Assembly: GCA_024362935.1 (NCBI GenBank)
Contig: JANCRA010000174.1
Coordinates: 186,001-250,000 of the forward strand
Direction of reading: 5' to 3'
DNA from: Setophaga petechia
Taxonomy: Eukaryota > Chordata > Aves > Passeriformes > Parulidae
DNA: 64,000 nt
The translations under genes were made by a program, and so were the position numbers. The notes beneath the pieces were generated by a model that had not been told where the DNA came from, searched no databases, and saw only the letters and a program-made list of their open reading frames with translations. Shown here piece by piece: positions 55,074-64,000 of the stretch. The first letter of the stretch is position 1. Every line of letters begins with the position of its first letter.

Positions 55074-55510
55074 CAAAACAAAAAAAACCCAAAACAAAAA
55101 AAAAAAAAACCAAAACCCCAAAAATTGTCTGTGGGACAAGGAAATAAGGGCTGTCAGGAGGAAGAAGAGGAAAATGAGGCATTCAGTGGTGTCACCTCAC
55201 CTTGATTTTGCCATTTCAGCCTCTCTCAGTGAATTTGCCTCTGAGGCTCAGCCTTTCCATGGATCAGTTTGTGGTGAAGCCCTGGGGGAGGATTTCAGCT
55301 GCACAAGGGGCACCATGGCAATCTGCCTCTTGCACCTGAATAACCCCTTGGGTCCCTGAGTGTTTTTATTATTTAAACAGCCTCTGGCAGCAGAACTGGG
55401 CAGGATATTCCTCATTTTCCTCATCACAGAGTCATGGAATGGTTTGGGTGGGAAGGGACCTTAAAGCCCATCCAGTCCCACCTCATGGAAAGGACAATTC
55501 CCAACAAATG
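55027..55510 (+). repeat. CR1-bearing module, copy 2, with an A-tract expansion
   Basis: Repeats copy 1 from GGTCTTCACAAA. The short A-rich spacer of copy 1 is here an ~75-bp A tract (55037-55112) broken by CCC groups. The CR1-like piece is at 55427-55495. Offset between copies is 494 bp downstream of the A tract. Confidence 0.88.
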
Positions 55511-55827
55511 ACATTAAACTCAAGGGGAAAAATGTGTAAAATTCAGGATAATGCCCGTGCTGAGGGAATTGGAGCAGCCACCAGGCAGATTCTGCAGGAG
55601 ATAAAAGGAGAGCTGAGCTCCTATCAGCACTTTAATCCATTGCTTCCATTGCTACTGTGCACTCTTGACCTGGGAAAGGAATGAATCCTGAAGGGGAATT
55701 GCAATCATTGCAGTGAAATTGGAGTTCAGGGCTGGAAGGTGCTAATTTCACTTAATCTTGTCCAACCTGCCTATAAAGTAACAAAACATTGAAAATAACA
55801 CTTTTTATTTCATGAAGATTGGCAGCT
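55511..55827. other. Unique stretch
   Basis: Contains GGGCTGGAAGGTGCTAATTT and CTTGTCCAACCTGCC near 55729-55770, weakly CR1-like. No gene. Confidence 0.35.
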
Positions 55828-56465
55828 CCAAAGCTGAGAGCCCCTGTGGCTGCACAGGAGGGAAAATGTGTGATCAGATAAAGGATTAATCCGACTGGAA
55901 CTCCGGGGTGAGTTCAGGAATTTTCCCTGTGGAATTTTGTGGGTGCCTAAAAACAGGGGAATTAATGGGAATCTTGGTGGAAGAATTTGATTTTTGCAGA
56001 CTTTCAAAGGAGGCAAAGGTAAAACCAGCCCGTGTGGGTCAAGGAAATCATCTCCTGTGTGATTCCCATAAAAATAACACAGTCCTGGGTCCTGAGCTTA
56101 TTCCCTGTCTATGATCATGTGGAGGTTTGTCCTTTAGGGTTCTCCCCAAAGCTGAGAGCCCCTGTGGCTGCACACAGGGAAAATGTGTGATCAGATAAAG
56201 GATTAATCCGACTGGAACTCCGGGGTGAGCTCAGGAATTTTCCCTGTGGAACTTTGTGGGTGCCTAAAAAACAGGGGAATTAATGGGAATCTTGGTGGAA
56301 GAATTTGATTTTTGCAGACTTTCATTTTTAGCTGGAGGTAAAGGTAAAACCAGCCTGTGTGGGTCAGGGAAATCATCTCCTATGTGATTCCCATAAAAGT
56401 AACACAGTCCTGGGTCCTGGGCTTATTCCCTGTCTGTGTTCATGTGGAGATTCATCCTTTAGGGC
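55828..56465. repeat. 318-bp tandem duplication
   Basis: Copy 1 (55828-56145) and copy 2 (56146-56465) share CCAAAGCTGAGAGCCCCTGT, GATAAAGGATTAATCCGACT, GGAACTCCGGGGTGAG and GAATTTGATTTTTGCAGAC. Copy 2 has a small insertion near 56325. The GGATTAATCC word is palindromic. Confidence 0.93.
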
Positions 56466-56610
56466 ATGGAGAGGGATTTCCATAACGTAGAGGAAAAAAT
56501 TGGGACAAAACAAAGTGAAGCCACCAGGAGCTGATGATTCCTCTCATTTTTCCTTTTTGCTGGTGCTGAATCTTAGAAAATCCAGCTGTTTTCCTCTGCC
56601 TTTTTTTCCA

Positions 56611-56860
56611 TGGAATTGTATTTGCAGGGTGCCCCAATGGAGGAAGGAATGGTGAATCTGATTCCGTGTTCTCAGAAGGCTGATTTATGATTTTATGATG
56701 CTATATTATATTAAAGAATATTAAACTATACCAAAGAATACAGAAAGGATACAGACAGATGACTAAAAAGAAAATAATGAAAACTCCTGACTCTCTCCAG
56801 AGTCCTGACACAGCTTGGCCCTGATTGGCCAAAGAGTGAAAACAACTCACATGAAACCAA
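56611..56860 (+). mobile_element. LTR fragment, family B
   Basis: TGGAATTGTATTTGCAGGG, GGAGGAAGGAATGGTGAATC, GCTGATTTATGATTTTATGA, AGAATACAGAAAGGATACAG and GATTGGCCAAAGAGTGAAAA all recur in order at 57342. It lacks the 3' part (GGAGAAAAATCC region) and ends near 56860. Confidence 0.8.
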
Positions 56861-56941
56861 TGTTGAATTTAAGAGGATTCCCTTCCAGAGGGTTCCAAGC
56901 CCGTTGGAGCATCCCAAAGGTGGAGCATCCCCCTTAGCAGC

Positions 56942-57046
56942 TGAAAAACCAGGTAAAAATCACCAAGATTTTAGGATTTTGTGGCTGTGGGGGATGGAAT
57001 GGGATTTTCCCTACAAGCTGCCTTTGGATCCCATCCCTGGGGATCA
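56942..57046 (+). repeat. 105-bp dispersed repeat, copy 1
   Basis: AGGTAAAAATCACCAAGATT, TTAGGATTTTGTGGCTGTGG and CTTTGGATCCCATCCCTGGG match the reverse strand of 62324-62428 over the same length. No member of a known family recognised. Confidence 0.85.
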
Positions 57047-57341
57047 GGGAGCAGCTCCTGCAGCTTTGCCCCTTTCCCTGTCTCCATCCAGCTGCTCGTG
57101 TCTCGCCAGGGATCAGCACTTCACAGGAGGAGGAAATGAAAGGAGATGGAGCTGTCCTGCCATGAAGGGCTGGGACAGTTGGTGAACAAAGAGCCTTCTC
57201 AGTGCTCTCCCTCCTCTTCCTCCTCTTCCCTGCCCAGAGGATTCCGGGCTCTGGTTACAGGGATGGGATCCCTCAGGCCCCGGAGCAGCTGGTGGGAGAA
57301 AATCCCTCAAAAGAGCCCCCAGCAAGGTGTTGGTCATGGGG
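57047..57341. other. Unique stretch
   Basis: Lies between the dispersed repeat and LTR B. No gene seen. Confidence 0.35.
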
Positions 57342-58140
57342 TGGAATTGTATTTGCAGGGTGCCACAATGGAGGAAGGAATGGGGAATCTGACTCCATGT
57401 TCAGAAGGCTGATTTATGATTTTATGATGCTATATTATATTAAAGAATATTAAAATATACTTAAGAATACAGAAAGGATACAGACAGATGACTAAAAAGA
57501 AAATAATGAAAACTCCTGACTCTCTCCAGAGTCCTGACACTGATTGGCCCTGATTGGCCAAAGAGTGAAAACAACTCACAGCAGAAATTAATGAAACAAT
57601 CACCTGTGGGTAAATGTGACGGCGTTCACAGGGGTCTGAGGATGAGATGAGGATCTGACTCCGTGTTTCAGAAAGCTTGATTTATTATTTTATGATATAT
57701 ATTATATTAAAACTATACTAAAAGAATAGAAGAAAGGATTTCAGTAGAAGGCTGGCTAAGAATGGAAAAAGAAGGAATGATAACAAAGGTTTGTGGCTGG
57801 ACAGAGAGTCCAAGCCAGCTGACTGTGATTGGCCATTAATTAGAAACAACCACATGAGACCAATCACAGATCCACCTGTTGCATCCCACAGCAGCAGATA
57901 ATCAATGTTTACATTTTGTTCCTGAGGCCTCTCAGCTTCTCAGGAGGAAAAATCCTAAGGAAAGGATTTTTCATAAAAGATGTCTGTGACAGGTAAACAA
58001 TCTCCAAACACATTCCAAAGCAGCAAAACACAGGAGATGCAAATGAGATAAGAATTGTTTTCATTTTTCTCTGGGGCTTCTCAGCTTCCCAGGAGAAAAA
58101 TCCTGGGCCAAGGGATTTTTCAGAGAATGTGAATGCCACA
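57342..58140 (+). mobile_element. LTR, family B, interrupted by a nested solo LTR
   Basis: The left part (57342-57614) starts TGGAATTGTATTTGCAGGG like the copy at 56611. The right part (57992-58140) runs CAATCTCCAAACACATTCC to GAGAATGTGAATGCCACA. Removing the inserted element and one 6-bp duplication restores a continuous ~420-bp LTR. No target-site duplication of the outer LTR is obvious. Confidence 0.82.
57615..57991 (+). mobile_element. Nested solo LTR, family A, with perfect TSD
   Basis: Starts TGTGACGGCGTTCACAGG and ends GATGTCTGTGACA. GGTAAA stands at 57609-57614 and 57992-57997, a perfect 6-bp duplication. Length 377 bp. Contains GCTTGATTTATTATTTTATG, CAGCAGCAGATAATCAATG and CAGCTTCTCAGGAGG. 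The insertion postdates the family B LTR that it splits. Confidence 0.94.
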
Positions 58141-58204
58141 GGATGGGAAGCTCAGAGTGAGGGGATGGAGCAGCAGCACCGGGCTGAGCATTCCCTGTGC
58201 TCCC

Positions 58205-58405
58205 AGGGCACCATGGCAATCTGCCTCTTGCACCTGAATAACCCCTTGGGTCCCTGAGTATTTTTATTATTTAAACAGCCTCTGGCAGCAGAATTGGGCA
58301 GGATATTACTCGTTCTCCTCATGACAGAATCATGGAATGGTTTGGGTGAGAAGGGACCTTAAAGCCCATCCAGTGCCACCTCATGAAAAGAACAATTCCC
58401 AACAG
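58205..58405 (+). repeat. CR1-bearing module, partial third copy
   Basis: GGGCACCATGGCAATCTGCC, CCTGAATAACCCCTTGGGTC and CAGCCTCTGGCAGCAGAATT, then a CR1-like piece at 58325-58390, match the second half of the modules at 54594 and 55027. Confidence 0.87.
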
Positions 58406-59289
58406 GACAGGCAGGGAGAGCCCAGCTTGGAAGGAGTTTAACAGCACCCTGAAGGGCATTAAACCCCTGTGAACATCACCAATATCTCCCTAGCTACAAA
58501 TTAATTTCATTTCTGGTCCCTCAGACACCCGGGCTGTGCACACATCTTCATCCTCAATGCTCAACCCCCTCCCCAAAATCCCCCTCATCCTCCCCAGCCA
58601 GACCTGCTCGCTGCAGCTTTTCCTCAAATAATATCTTTGATTTACAGGCACACCAAAATCACATAAAAGCAGCTACCTGGGGCAGGGCTTGAAAGTCTTT
58701 TTACAGCCCTGGCCCGAGCAAGAGGGATCAGTTTTACTGCAGAGACAGAGCTTAATAAAAATATCAAAATCCACCTGTCAATACCTTCAGGACCTTTTAT
58801 TCCGGGTTTAACATCCATCCCAGGGTAAGACATCTTTATTTTAAAGCTGGTTTTTGTTAAGGAGAAGTGAGTCCTAGGAATTAGATCCAAAGGAAATGAA
58901 AAGCTCTTCCCTGGAAATTCACCCCGAAGGAGACAGGACACTTTTGTTCGGTGGGGTTTGGACACAGCTGCAGATAAAGCTCAGCTTAAACAGGCTCTGG
59001 GTTACATCTAAGCCAGGACTGGCACATCCTGAGGGGTCAGGGGGGAGGGACAGAGGGAGGTCAGTGTGGTGTGATCAGTATGTGGATCTTTTTTAGGAGC
59101 CCCTGTGCCGGGACAGACCCTTCCAAAGCAAGGGATCTGTGGGTTTTTTAGGAAAAAAAAGAGGCAGGAAAAATGGAAATCAGGAAATTGATGGATGGGA
59201 GAAGCAGAGACGTGATTGTTCCTAAGGATCAGCTGGGAAATCCCAGCTCTGCAGCTCCCTCTTCCTTTGCCTCAAAGCCACCCCAAATC
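58406..59289. other. Unique island
   Basis: About 880 bp without arrays. 58500-58820 includes CAAATTAATTTCATTTCTGG and AATAATATCTTTGATTTACA, candidate conserved sequence. No exon with coding character recognised. Confidence 0.4.
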
Positions 59290-59508
59290 CTCACTGTGTC
59301 AGGGCTCTGGAAGGAGTCACGAGTTTCCATTTTTACCTTTTTAGCCTTCTGTAAGTATCCTTTCTATATTCTTTAGTATAGTTTAGTATATTTTGTGTTC
59401 TTTAATATAATATAGTATCATAAAATAATACATTAACCATCAAGAACACGGAGTCAAATTCATCATTCCTTCCTTCATCTGGGAACCCTGCAAATACAAT
59501 AGCTGACA
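59290..59508 (-). mobile_element. LTR fragment, family B
   Basis: Reverse complement of the family B 5' half: on the bottom strand TATTGTATTTGCAGGG, ACTCCGTGTTC, AGAATATAGAAAGGATAC and CCAGAGCCCTGACACAG. Bottom-strand start could be TGTCAGCTATTG at 59508. Confidence 0.75.
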
Positions 59509-60280
59509 GAGTCAGAACAGTTCTTTAATAAGGAAGAAAATAAAAAGATAAAATAAACAATGCAGTGAACTAAACCAACCCTGACAGAGTCAGAACCCAG
59601 CCTGACACCCTGTGGGTCAGGCTGGTGGCAGCAGTGCCATTGGAATTGTGGCTCAGCCCTCCTGCAGTGTCAGGGGTGGCTCTGCTGGAGCAGGGATCCT
59701 GGAGAAAGGTGCAGTCTGACTCTGGAGACCCAGGGGAAGGGGCAGCTGCTGCTCCTCTGGGAAATCCAGTGGAGAAGCCGTGCTGGTGTTCCAGAATCTC
59801 CAGATTATATCCAGGTAGGAATGCTTGGCTGGTGTTCCAGAATCTCAGATTCTATCCAGGTAGGAATGCTTGGCTGGTGCTCCAGAATCTCCAGATTCTG
59901 TCCCGGTAGGAATGCTTGGCTGGTGATCCAGAACCTCCGGATTATATCCGGGTAGGAATGTTTGAAATTTCAGATTGTATCCAGGCAGGAATGTTTGAAA
60001 TCTCCAGATTCTGTCCAGGTAGGAATGCTTGGCTGGTGTTCCAGAATCTCCAGATTATATCCAGGTAGGAATGCTTGGCTCCTCCCTCCGGGCTCACATC
60101 TCCCAATGGGATGCTGCAGTTCTTATCAGCCATGCAGGGACATTCAATGGCCTCTTACCAGCAGATGTCCCCTCTTGAGGGAAGAGTGATTGTAGTAGAA
60201 TTAGGGAAAATTTCCCACTTGACAAATGATGGCAAATGGAATTTCTCTTGCCTTGCAATCCGAGCATGGGACAAGGAGGA
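59509..60280 (-). mobile_element. Probable LTR (family E) with internal VNTR
   Basis: TGACAGAGTCAGAACAG and again TGACAGAGTCAGAACCCAGC, then GCCTGACACCCTGTGGGTCA, a VNTR, CTCACATCTCCCAATGGGAT and GCAGATGTCCCCTCTTGAGG. This layout resembles songbird LTRs that I recall in general form, but only one copy is in the window. Boundaries and class are uncertain. Confidence 0.45.
59791..60082. repeat. ~45-bp VNTR, about six units
   Basis: GTTCCAGAATCTCCAGATT, ATATCCAGGTAGGAATGCTT and GGCTGGTG recur. Two short units (about 59960-60010) read GTTTGAAATTTCAG and GTTTGAAATCTCCAG instead. Confidence 0.93.
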
Positions 60281-61080
60281 TGAGCAGTCCCCACCCTCTG
60301 GGATGTCCCCTTGGCCAGCACAGAGCCGCTCCTGGGTGCTGCTCCATCCAGGGAGAGCCGAGGGAGGAAAGGACATTGTTTGTTTCTCTTCCCTCTCCCT
60401 CCTGCACTGGAAATTTTAAATTGGTTTATATGAGTTGCAGGCTAAGCTAAACATTTTAACTTGTCAATCTCGCCGTGTTTGTTGACCCAAGATTGGCAGA
60501 TACAGGAGACAGTTCTAAGGGAAAAAAATGAGCCCAGTGGAAAACTCCTTCCTTGGGCTTTGTTTCAGCTCCATCATCTTGGCATCAGCTCCCAGGCTTT
60601 TTTTCCCCTCCTTCCTCGGTGAAATAAGGCTGTAAAAATAAACCCACACAATCAATTCATCTCCTCCACGAGACACGTGTGTGTTTAATAATGTTTAACT
60701 TGTTTACTGCTCACAACTCCTCACTGCTTTTCCCTGGTTCAGCCCTTCTTTGGAGCCAGGGGAAGTTAAGGAGGTTTGACAGCTGCACTTTCCTGGGTTT
60801 TTAGTGGAAAACATCTTTTTTAGGGGGAAGGGAGCAGCTACTGCTGGGGAGCTCTTGGTGGGAGATTTGTATAAATTTTTATTTCCATTTGAGGTACATT
60901 TCAGGAATAAGCAGGTCAGAGCAAGCGAGGGGAACAAAGGGAATGGGGAATCGTGGGGAATCAGGATTTAAATCAGGGAACAAAGCAAACATCTCCCCTC
61001 CAGCATCCTCCTGGCCATGGATTCCTCATCCAGGGAATCTCCTGGGAGCCCATTTGCTCACAAACCTCTGCAAGGGCTGA
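60281..61080. other. Unique stretch
   Basis: 60590-60720 is AT-leaning unique sequence (AAATAAACCCACACAATCAA). No array or gene seen. Confidence 0.4.
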
Positions 61081-62036
61081 CCTGGGGCCAGGATGAGCAG
61101 GAGCTGCACAGGGAGGGAGAGCAGCAATCCCTGCCAGAGAAGGACAGGATTTAACCCAGATTTAATCCAGATTTAGTCCAGATTTAATCCAGATTTAGTC
61201 CAGATTTAATCCAGATTTAATCCAGCCCAGAATAAACAGGAGCTGCACCGGGAGGGAAAGCAGCAATCCCTGCCAGGGAAGGACAGGATTTAACCCAGAT
61301 TTAATCCAGATTTAACCCAGATTCAATCCAGCCCAGGATGAGCAGGAACTGCACAAGGAGGGAGAAGAGCAATCCCTCTTGGGGTCAGGGAAGAACAGGA
61401 TTTAATCCAGATTTAACTGAGATTTAGTCCAGCCCAGGATGAGCAGGAGCTGCACAGGGAGGGAGAGCAGCAATCCGTGCCAGGGAAGGACAGGATTTAA
61501 CCCAGATTTAATCCAGATTCAATCCAGCCCAGAATAAACAGGAGTTGTACAGAGAGGGAAAGCAGCAATCCCAGCCAGAGAAGGACAGGATTTAACCCAG
61601 ATTTAACCCAGATTTAACCCAGATTCAATCCAGCCCAGGATGAGCAGGAGCTGCACAGGGAAGGAGAGCATTAATCCTATGCCTTGCAGTCAGGGAAGGA
61701 CAGGATTTAATCCAGATTTAACCCAGATTTAATCCAGCCCAGGATAAACAGGAGGTGCACAGGAGGAAGAGCAGCAATCCTAGCCAAGGAAGGACAGGAT
61801 TTAATCCAGATTTAATCCACATTTACTCAAGATTAAATCTAGTTTTAGTTCAGATTTATACCAGCTTTAGTCCAGATTCAATCCAGATTTAACTGAGCCC
61901 AGGATGAGCAGGAGCTGCACAGGGAGGGAGAGCAGCAATCCCAGCCAGGGAAGGACAGGATTTAACTCAGATTTAATCCAGATTTAATCCAGATTTAATC
62001 CAGATTTAATCCAAATTTAATCCAGATTTCCCAGCT
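61081..62036. repeat. ~115-bp satellite with 12-bp AGATTTAATCC subrepeats
   Basis: About eight units of GGATGAGCAGGAGCTGCACA, GGGAGGGAGAGCAGCAATCC and CAGGGAAGGACAGGATTTAA, each followed by two to seven CCAGATTTAATCC or CAGATTTAACC words. Variation in subrepeat number sets unit length. Confidence 0.93.
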
Positions 62037-62323
62037 GCTCCTGTCTGGAAAAGCCTGGTTTAACAGCCTGTCCCTGAGCCCGGTTTAACGAGGAGCTAAT
62101 CCAGGGAAAGGCTTGGGGACAGATGAGCTCAGGCTGAGCTCAGGAATGTGAGAGGATCCGGAGGAGAATTCCTGGCAGGATTTTCCCTCCCTGCATCTCG
62201 ATTTTTCTCAGCTCTCCACCCTCGGGGCAGGGAGGATTCCCAGGGAGGATTCTCCCAGGAAAATGGAATTTTTGGGAAGGATTTCCCAGGAAAAGGGACA
62301 AGGCTTCCCTTGAGGAGCATCCT
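62037..62323. other. Unique stretch
   Basis: Nothing recognised apart from GGAGGATTCCCAGGGAGGAT-like short duplication near 62232. Confidence 0.35.
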
Positions 62324-62428
62324 GTGATCCCCAGGGATGGGATCCAAAGGCATTTTGTAGGGAAAATCCCATTGATCCCCCACAACCATAAAATCCTAAA
62401 ATCTTGGTGATTTTTACCTGGATTTTCA
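62324..62428 (-). repeat. 105-bp dispersed repeat, copy 2 (inverted)
   Basis: Reverse strand matches 56942-57046 end to end, roughly 88 percent by eye, with equal length. The copies are 5.3 kb apart in inverted orientation. Confidence 0.85.
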
Positions 62429-62854
62429 GGTACTAGATGCCACTAGAGTTGGAAAAATATGGAATATAGGATAACAGCAATGGGTTTTCTATATAAAAAT
62501 CACTGTAACTCATTTATTAGAACCTTTATCAGAAATAAATTTGGATAATCTTAATGAAGAGCCACCTCAGCATGGCCACAATCCATAAAGCTCAGATGAT
62601 AACTGTCCATGATATTGATAATAATGTGAATTATGTAGATAATATTTGTAATTTCCAAAAAAATCTCTTTTCCAAGGGGGATCCTGAGTGTTGCCAACTG
62701 CCAGGGAATTTAGGACCAGCTTGTAAATTTAAATGCTTTCCAGAGAGCTGTTGGGATGTGTGTAAAATACTCACTTTGCTCCTAAAACATGGCAAGATTT
62801 TGGTTTTTTTTCTTTTTTAATTTCTCTGCTTGAAAAGGAAGGAATATAGAATAT
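62429..62854. other. Unique AT-rich stretch
   Basis: AT-rich, with GATATTGATAATAATGTGAA near 62612 and a T run at 62803-62820. No gene or array. Confidence 0.4.
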
Positions 62855-62948
62855 ATTGATAAGAAATAATAGCTGGGTCCCAACATGAATTATTGTCTCA
62901 AGTGCCTTCAGTCCAGACCCAGAGAAACCCACAAGTGGTGTCCCCACA
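62855..62948 (+). mobile_element. LTR 3' fragment, family D
   Basis: TTGATAAGAAATAATA, CATGAATTATTGTCTCAAGT and GCCTTCAGTCCAGACCCAGA, ending GTGGTGTCCCCACA, equal the reverse complement of the start of the elements at 9876 and 10190. Only ~94 bp remain. Confidence 0.75.
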
Positions 62949-64000
62949 TCAGAGCTTTAACTCCAGCAACAATTTGGGAAAAATCTCACCCCACACCTCC
63001 TTCCACATCCTGATGGAAATTTTGGGAGCCAAACTCATCCTTTTCCCTCAAAACCCATCTGTAAATTGAATTATCAGCCCCATCCACCGCCCTGATCTGG
63101 AATAAACGGATCCAACCCCACCAAGAACAAACCAACTGCACCCCCAGCACTGGAAAATCTGAGCCAGAAGCTCCTCAAAGGCACCAAATTGCCTCATTTT
63201 TCCTGAAACAACTTGGGGTTAGACACCAAAATACTCCTGGAAAGCCAGCGCCGTGTGTTTGTTTTAAATTAACTCGCACAAGTCCAGACAAAAATGGTAT
63301 TAAAAATATCTTAATGGGCTATTCTGCAGTCGTGCACTTAAGGGTTATTGCTCTTGACTGGCTCATAAATTATATTTTTATTTGCCAATAAAACAATAAG
63401 AATAATTTGGATTATTCTGCTTTCAGAAGGGATTATTTCTTTCCTCATAATCGTTGATAAATGGTGAAATACGCTCCAGAACACCGAGCCATTCATGGAT
63501 CCATAAAGAAAGAGTGGAAAAATCCCCTAAGCTAGCAAGGGAACAAGAGCAAGCTGAATTCTGAAATTCATTACATGACAGATCTGCAGCGGTGGGTGAC
63601 CTGGGAGAGACCCAAAACTGAGCATTTTCTGTGCTCCACAGGTGGGATTTGCTGGGTGGAACGGGAGACTTTGGCTTTGTGGGAGCTGAGGAATATTTTC
63701 CCAAACTCTTGGAAACTTTGGAATAATAAATGACGCCTTTTGGTGAGGTCACTTGGAGCAATCTGTCACCCATCTGCTTCTGCAGGAGACAGAAAATGCC
63801 CTAAAAATGGAAAAAAATCCATCAGGATGGCTCTGAGCACAACCACAGCCCCAATCCATGGATAATTGGGGAAATCTCTGAAAATCCATGTTTTCACCAA
63901 AGTGGGAATTAAAGACAAGACCCCTGAGAGCATCACTGCCCTCTGACAGGAGCAGAGACAGAATTATCAGAATTATGGTAATATACTACCAGCCCAGGCT
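62949..64000. promoter_or_regulatory. Unique terminal island; possible conserved element at 63235-63480
   Basis: Array-free to the window end. 63235-63480 is unique with TTTTAAATTAACTCGC, GTATTAAAAATATCTTAATG, CATAAATTATATTTTTATTT and AATAATTTGGATTATTC, typical of AT-rich conserved non-coding elements. The 116-codon bottom-strand frame (63423-63773) has no domain I recognise. Confidence 0.3.

Noticed and set aside
56904..57185. Small protein with the WDFPYK motif
   Set aside because: Only ~20 residues are shared with the inverted copy, the upstream frame is shifted, and the matching unit is a 105-bp non-coding repeat. Kept only as a low-interest finding.

Overview
This is eukaryotic, non-coding DNA, most likely from a bird and probably a songbird. 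Three things point there. Several CR1-type LINE fragments carry the avian 'gaattgttgaattgggaaaagacc' style signature and the related 'ggtttgggtgggaagggacc' form (4145, 4425, 30250, 54940, 55427, 58325). There are many short solo LTRs with TG...CA ends and 6-bp target-site duplications, typical of class II (ERVK-like) endogenous retroviruses of passerines. The texture of moderate GC with very many minisatellites also fits. No protein-coding gene, rRNA or tRNA could be supported. Every long open frame lies in a tandem array whose unit length is a multiple of 3 or which lacks stops by composition, and many are open on both strands. I cannot exclude that the window lies inside a large intron.

Layout. 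About 29 kb (roughly 45 percent, by my hand-placed boundaries) is tandem repeat, in some 40 separate arrays with units from 3 bp to about 600 bp. Between them lie short unique islands of 0.3 to 2 kb. 1-13.9 kb: 180-bp repeats, a GAT array, a 30-bp minisatellite, CR1 pieces, a 200-bp satellite, an AT tract, a tandem pair of LTR fragments, a hairpin-bearing 33-bp minisatellite and a 72-bp satellite. 13.9-28 kb: 22-bp, G-rich, 11-bp, 24/36-bp, 21-bp, G-rich, 200-bp, 33-bp and 15-bp (TGATCA) arrays. 28-36.6 kb: a perfect 27-bp inverted repeat, three solo LTRs of one family, an 11-bp array sharing the hairpin's motif, a (CCCAT)n array, a 175-bp and a 60-bp satellite. 37.3-48.4 kb: a five-copy repeat carrying exon-like blocks with splice-site-like borders, a 367-bp duplication, 70-bp and 21-bp arrays (the latter with a 294-bp higher-order period), a ~600-bp array and a 130-bp array with an AP-1/MARE-like site in each unit. 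48.1-54 kb: a 288-bp direct duplication (about 98 percent identical) flanking a CR1-tail-like minisatellite, two LTRs, an AAAAT array and a polypurine array. 54.6-64 kb: duplicated CR1-bearing modules, a solo LTR nested in another LTR, a VNTR-bearing LTR, a TTAATCC-rich array and a unique end.

The recurring theme is tandem repeats growing out of transposable elements: a microsatellite inside an LTR, a 14-bp VNTR inside a CR1, a 78-bp minisatellite resembling a CR1 tail, and a VNTR inside an LTR. A few unique islands have clustered homeodomain or POU-type motifs and could be conserved regulatory elements, but that needs alignment to other birds.
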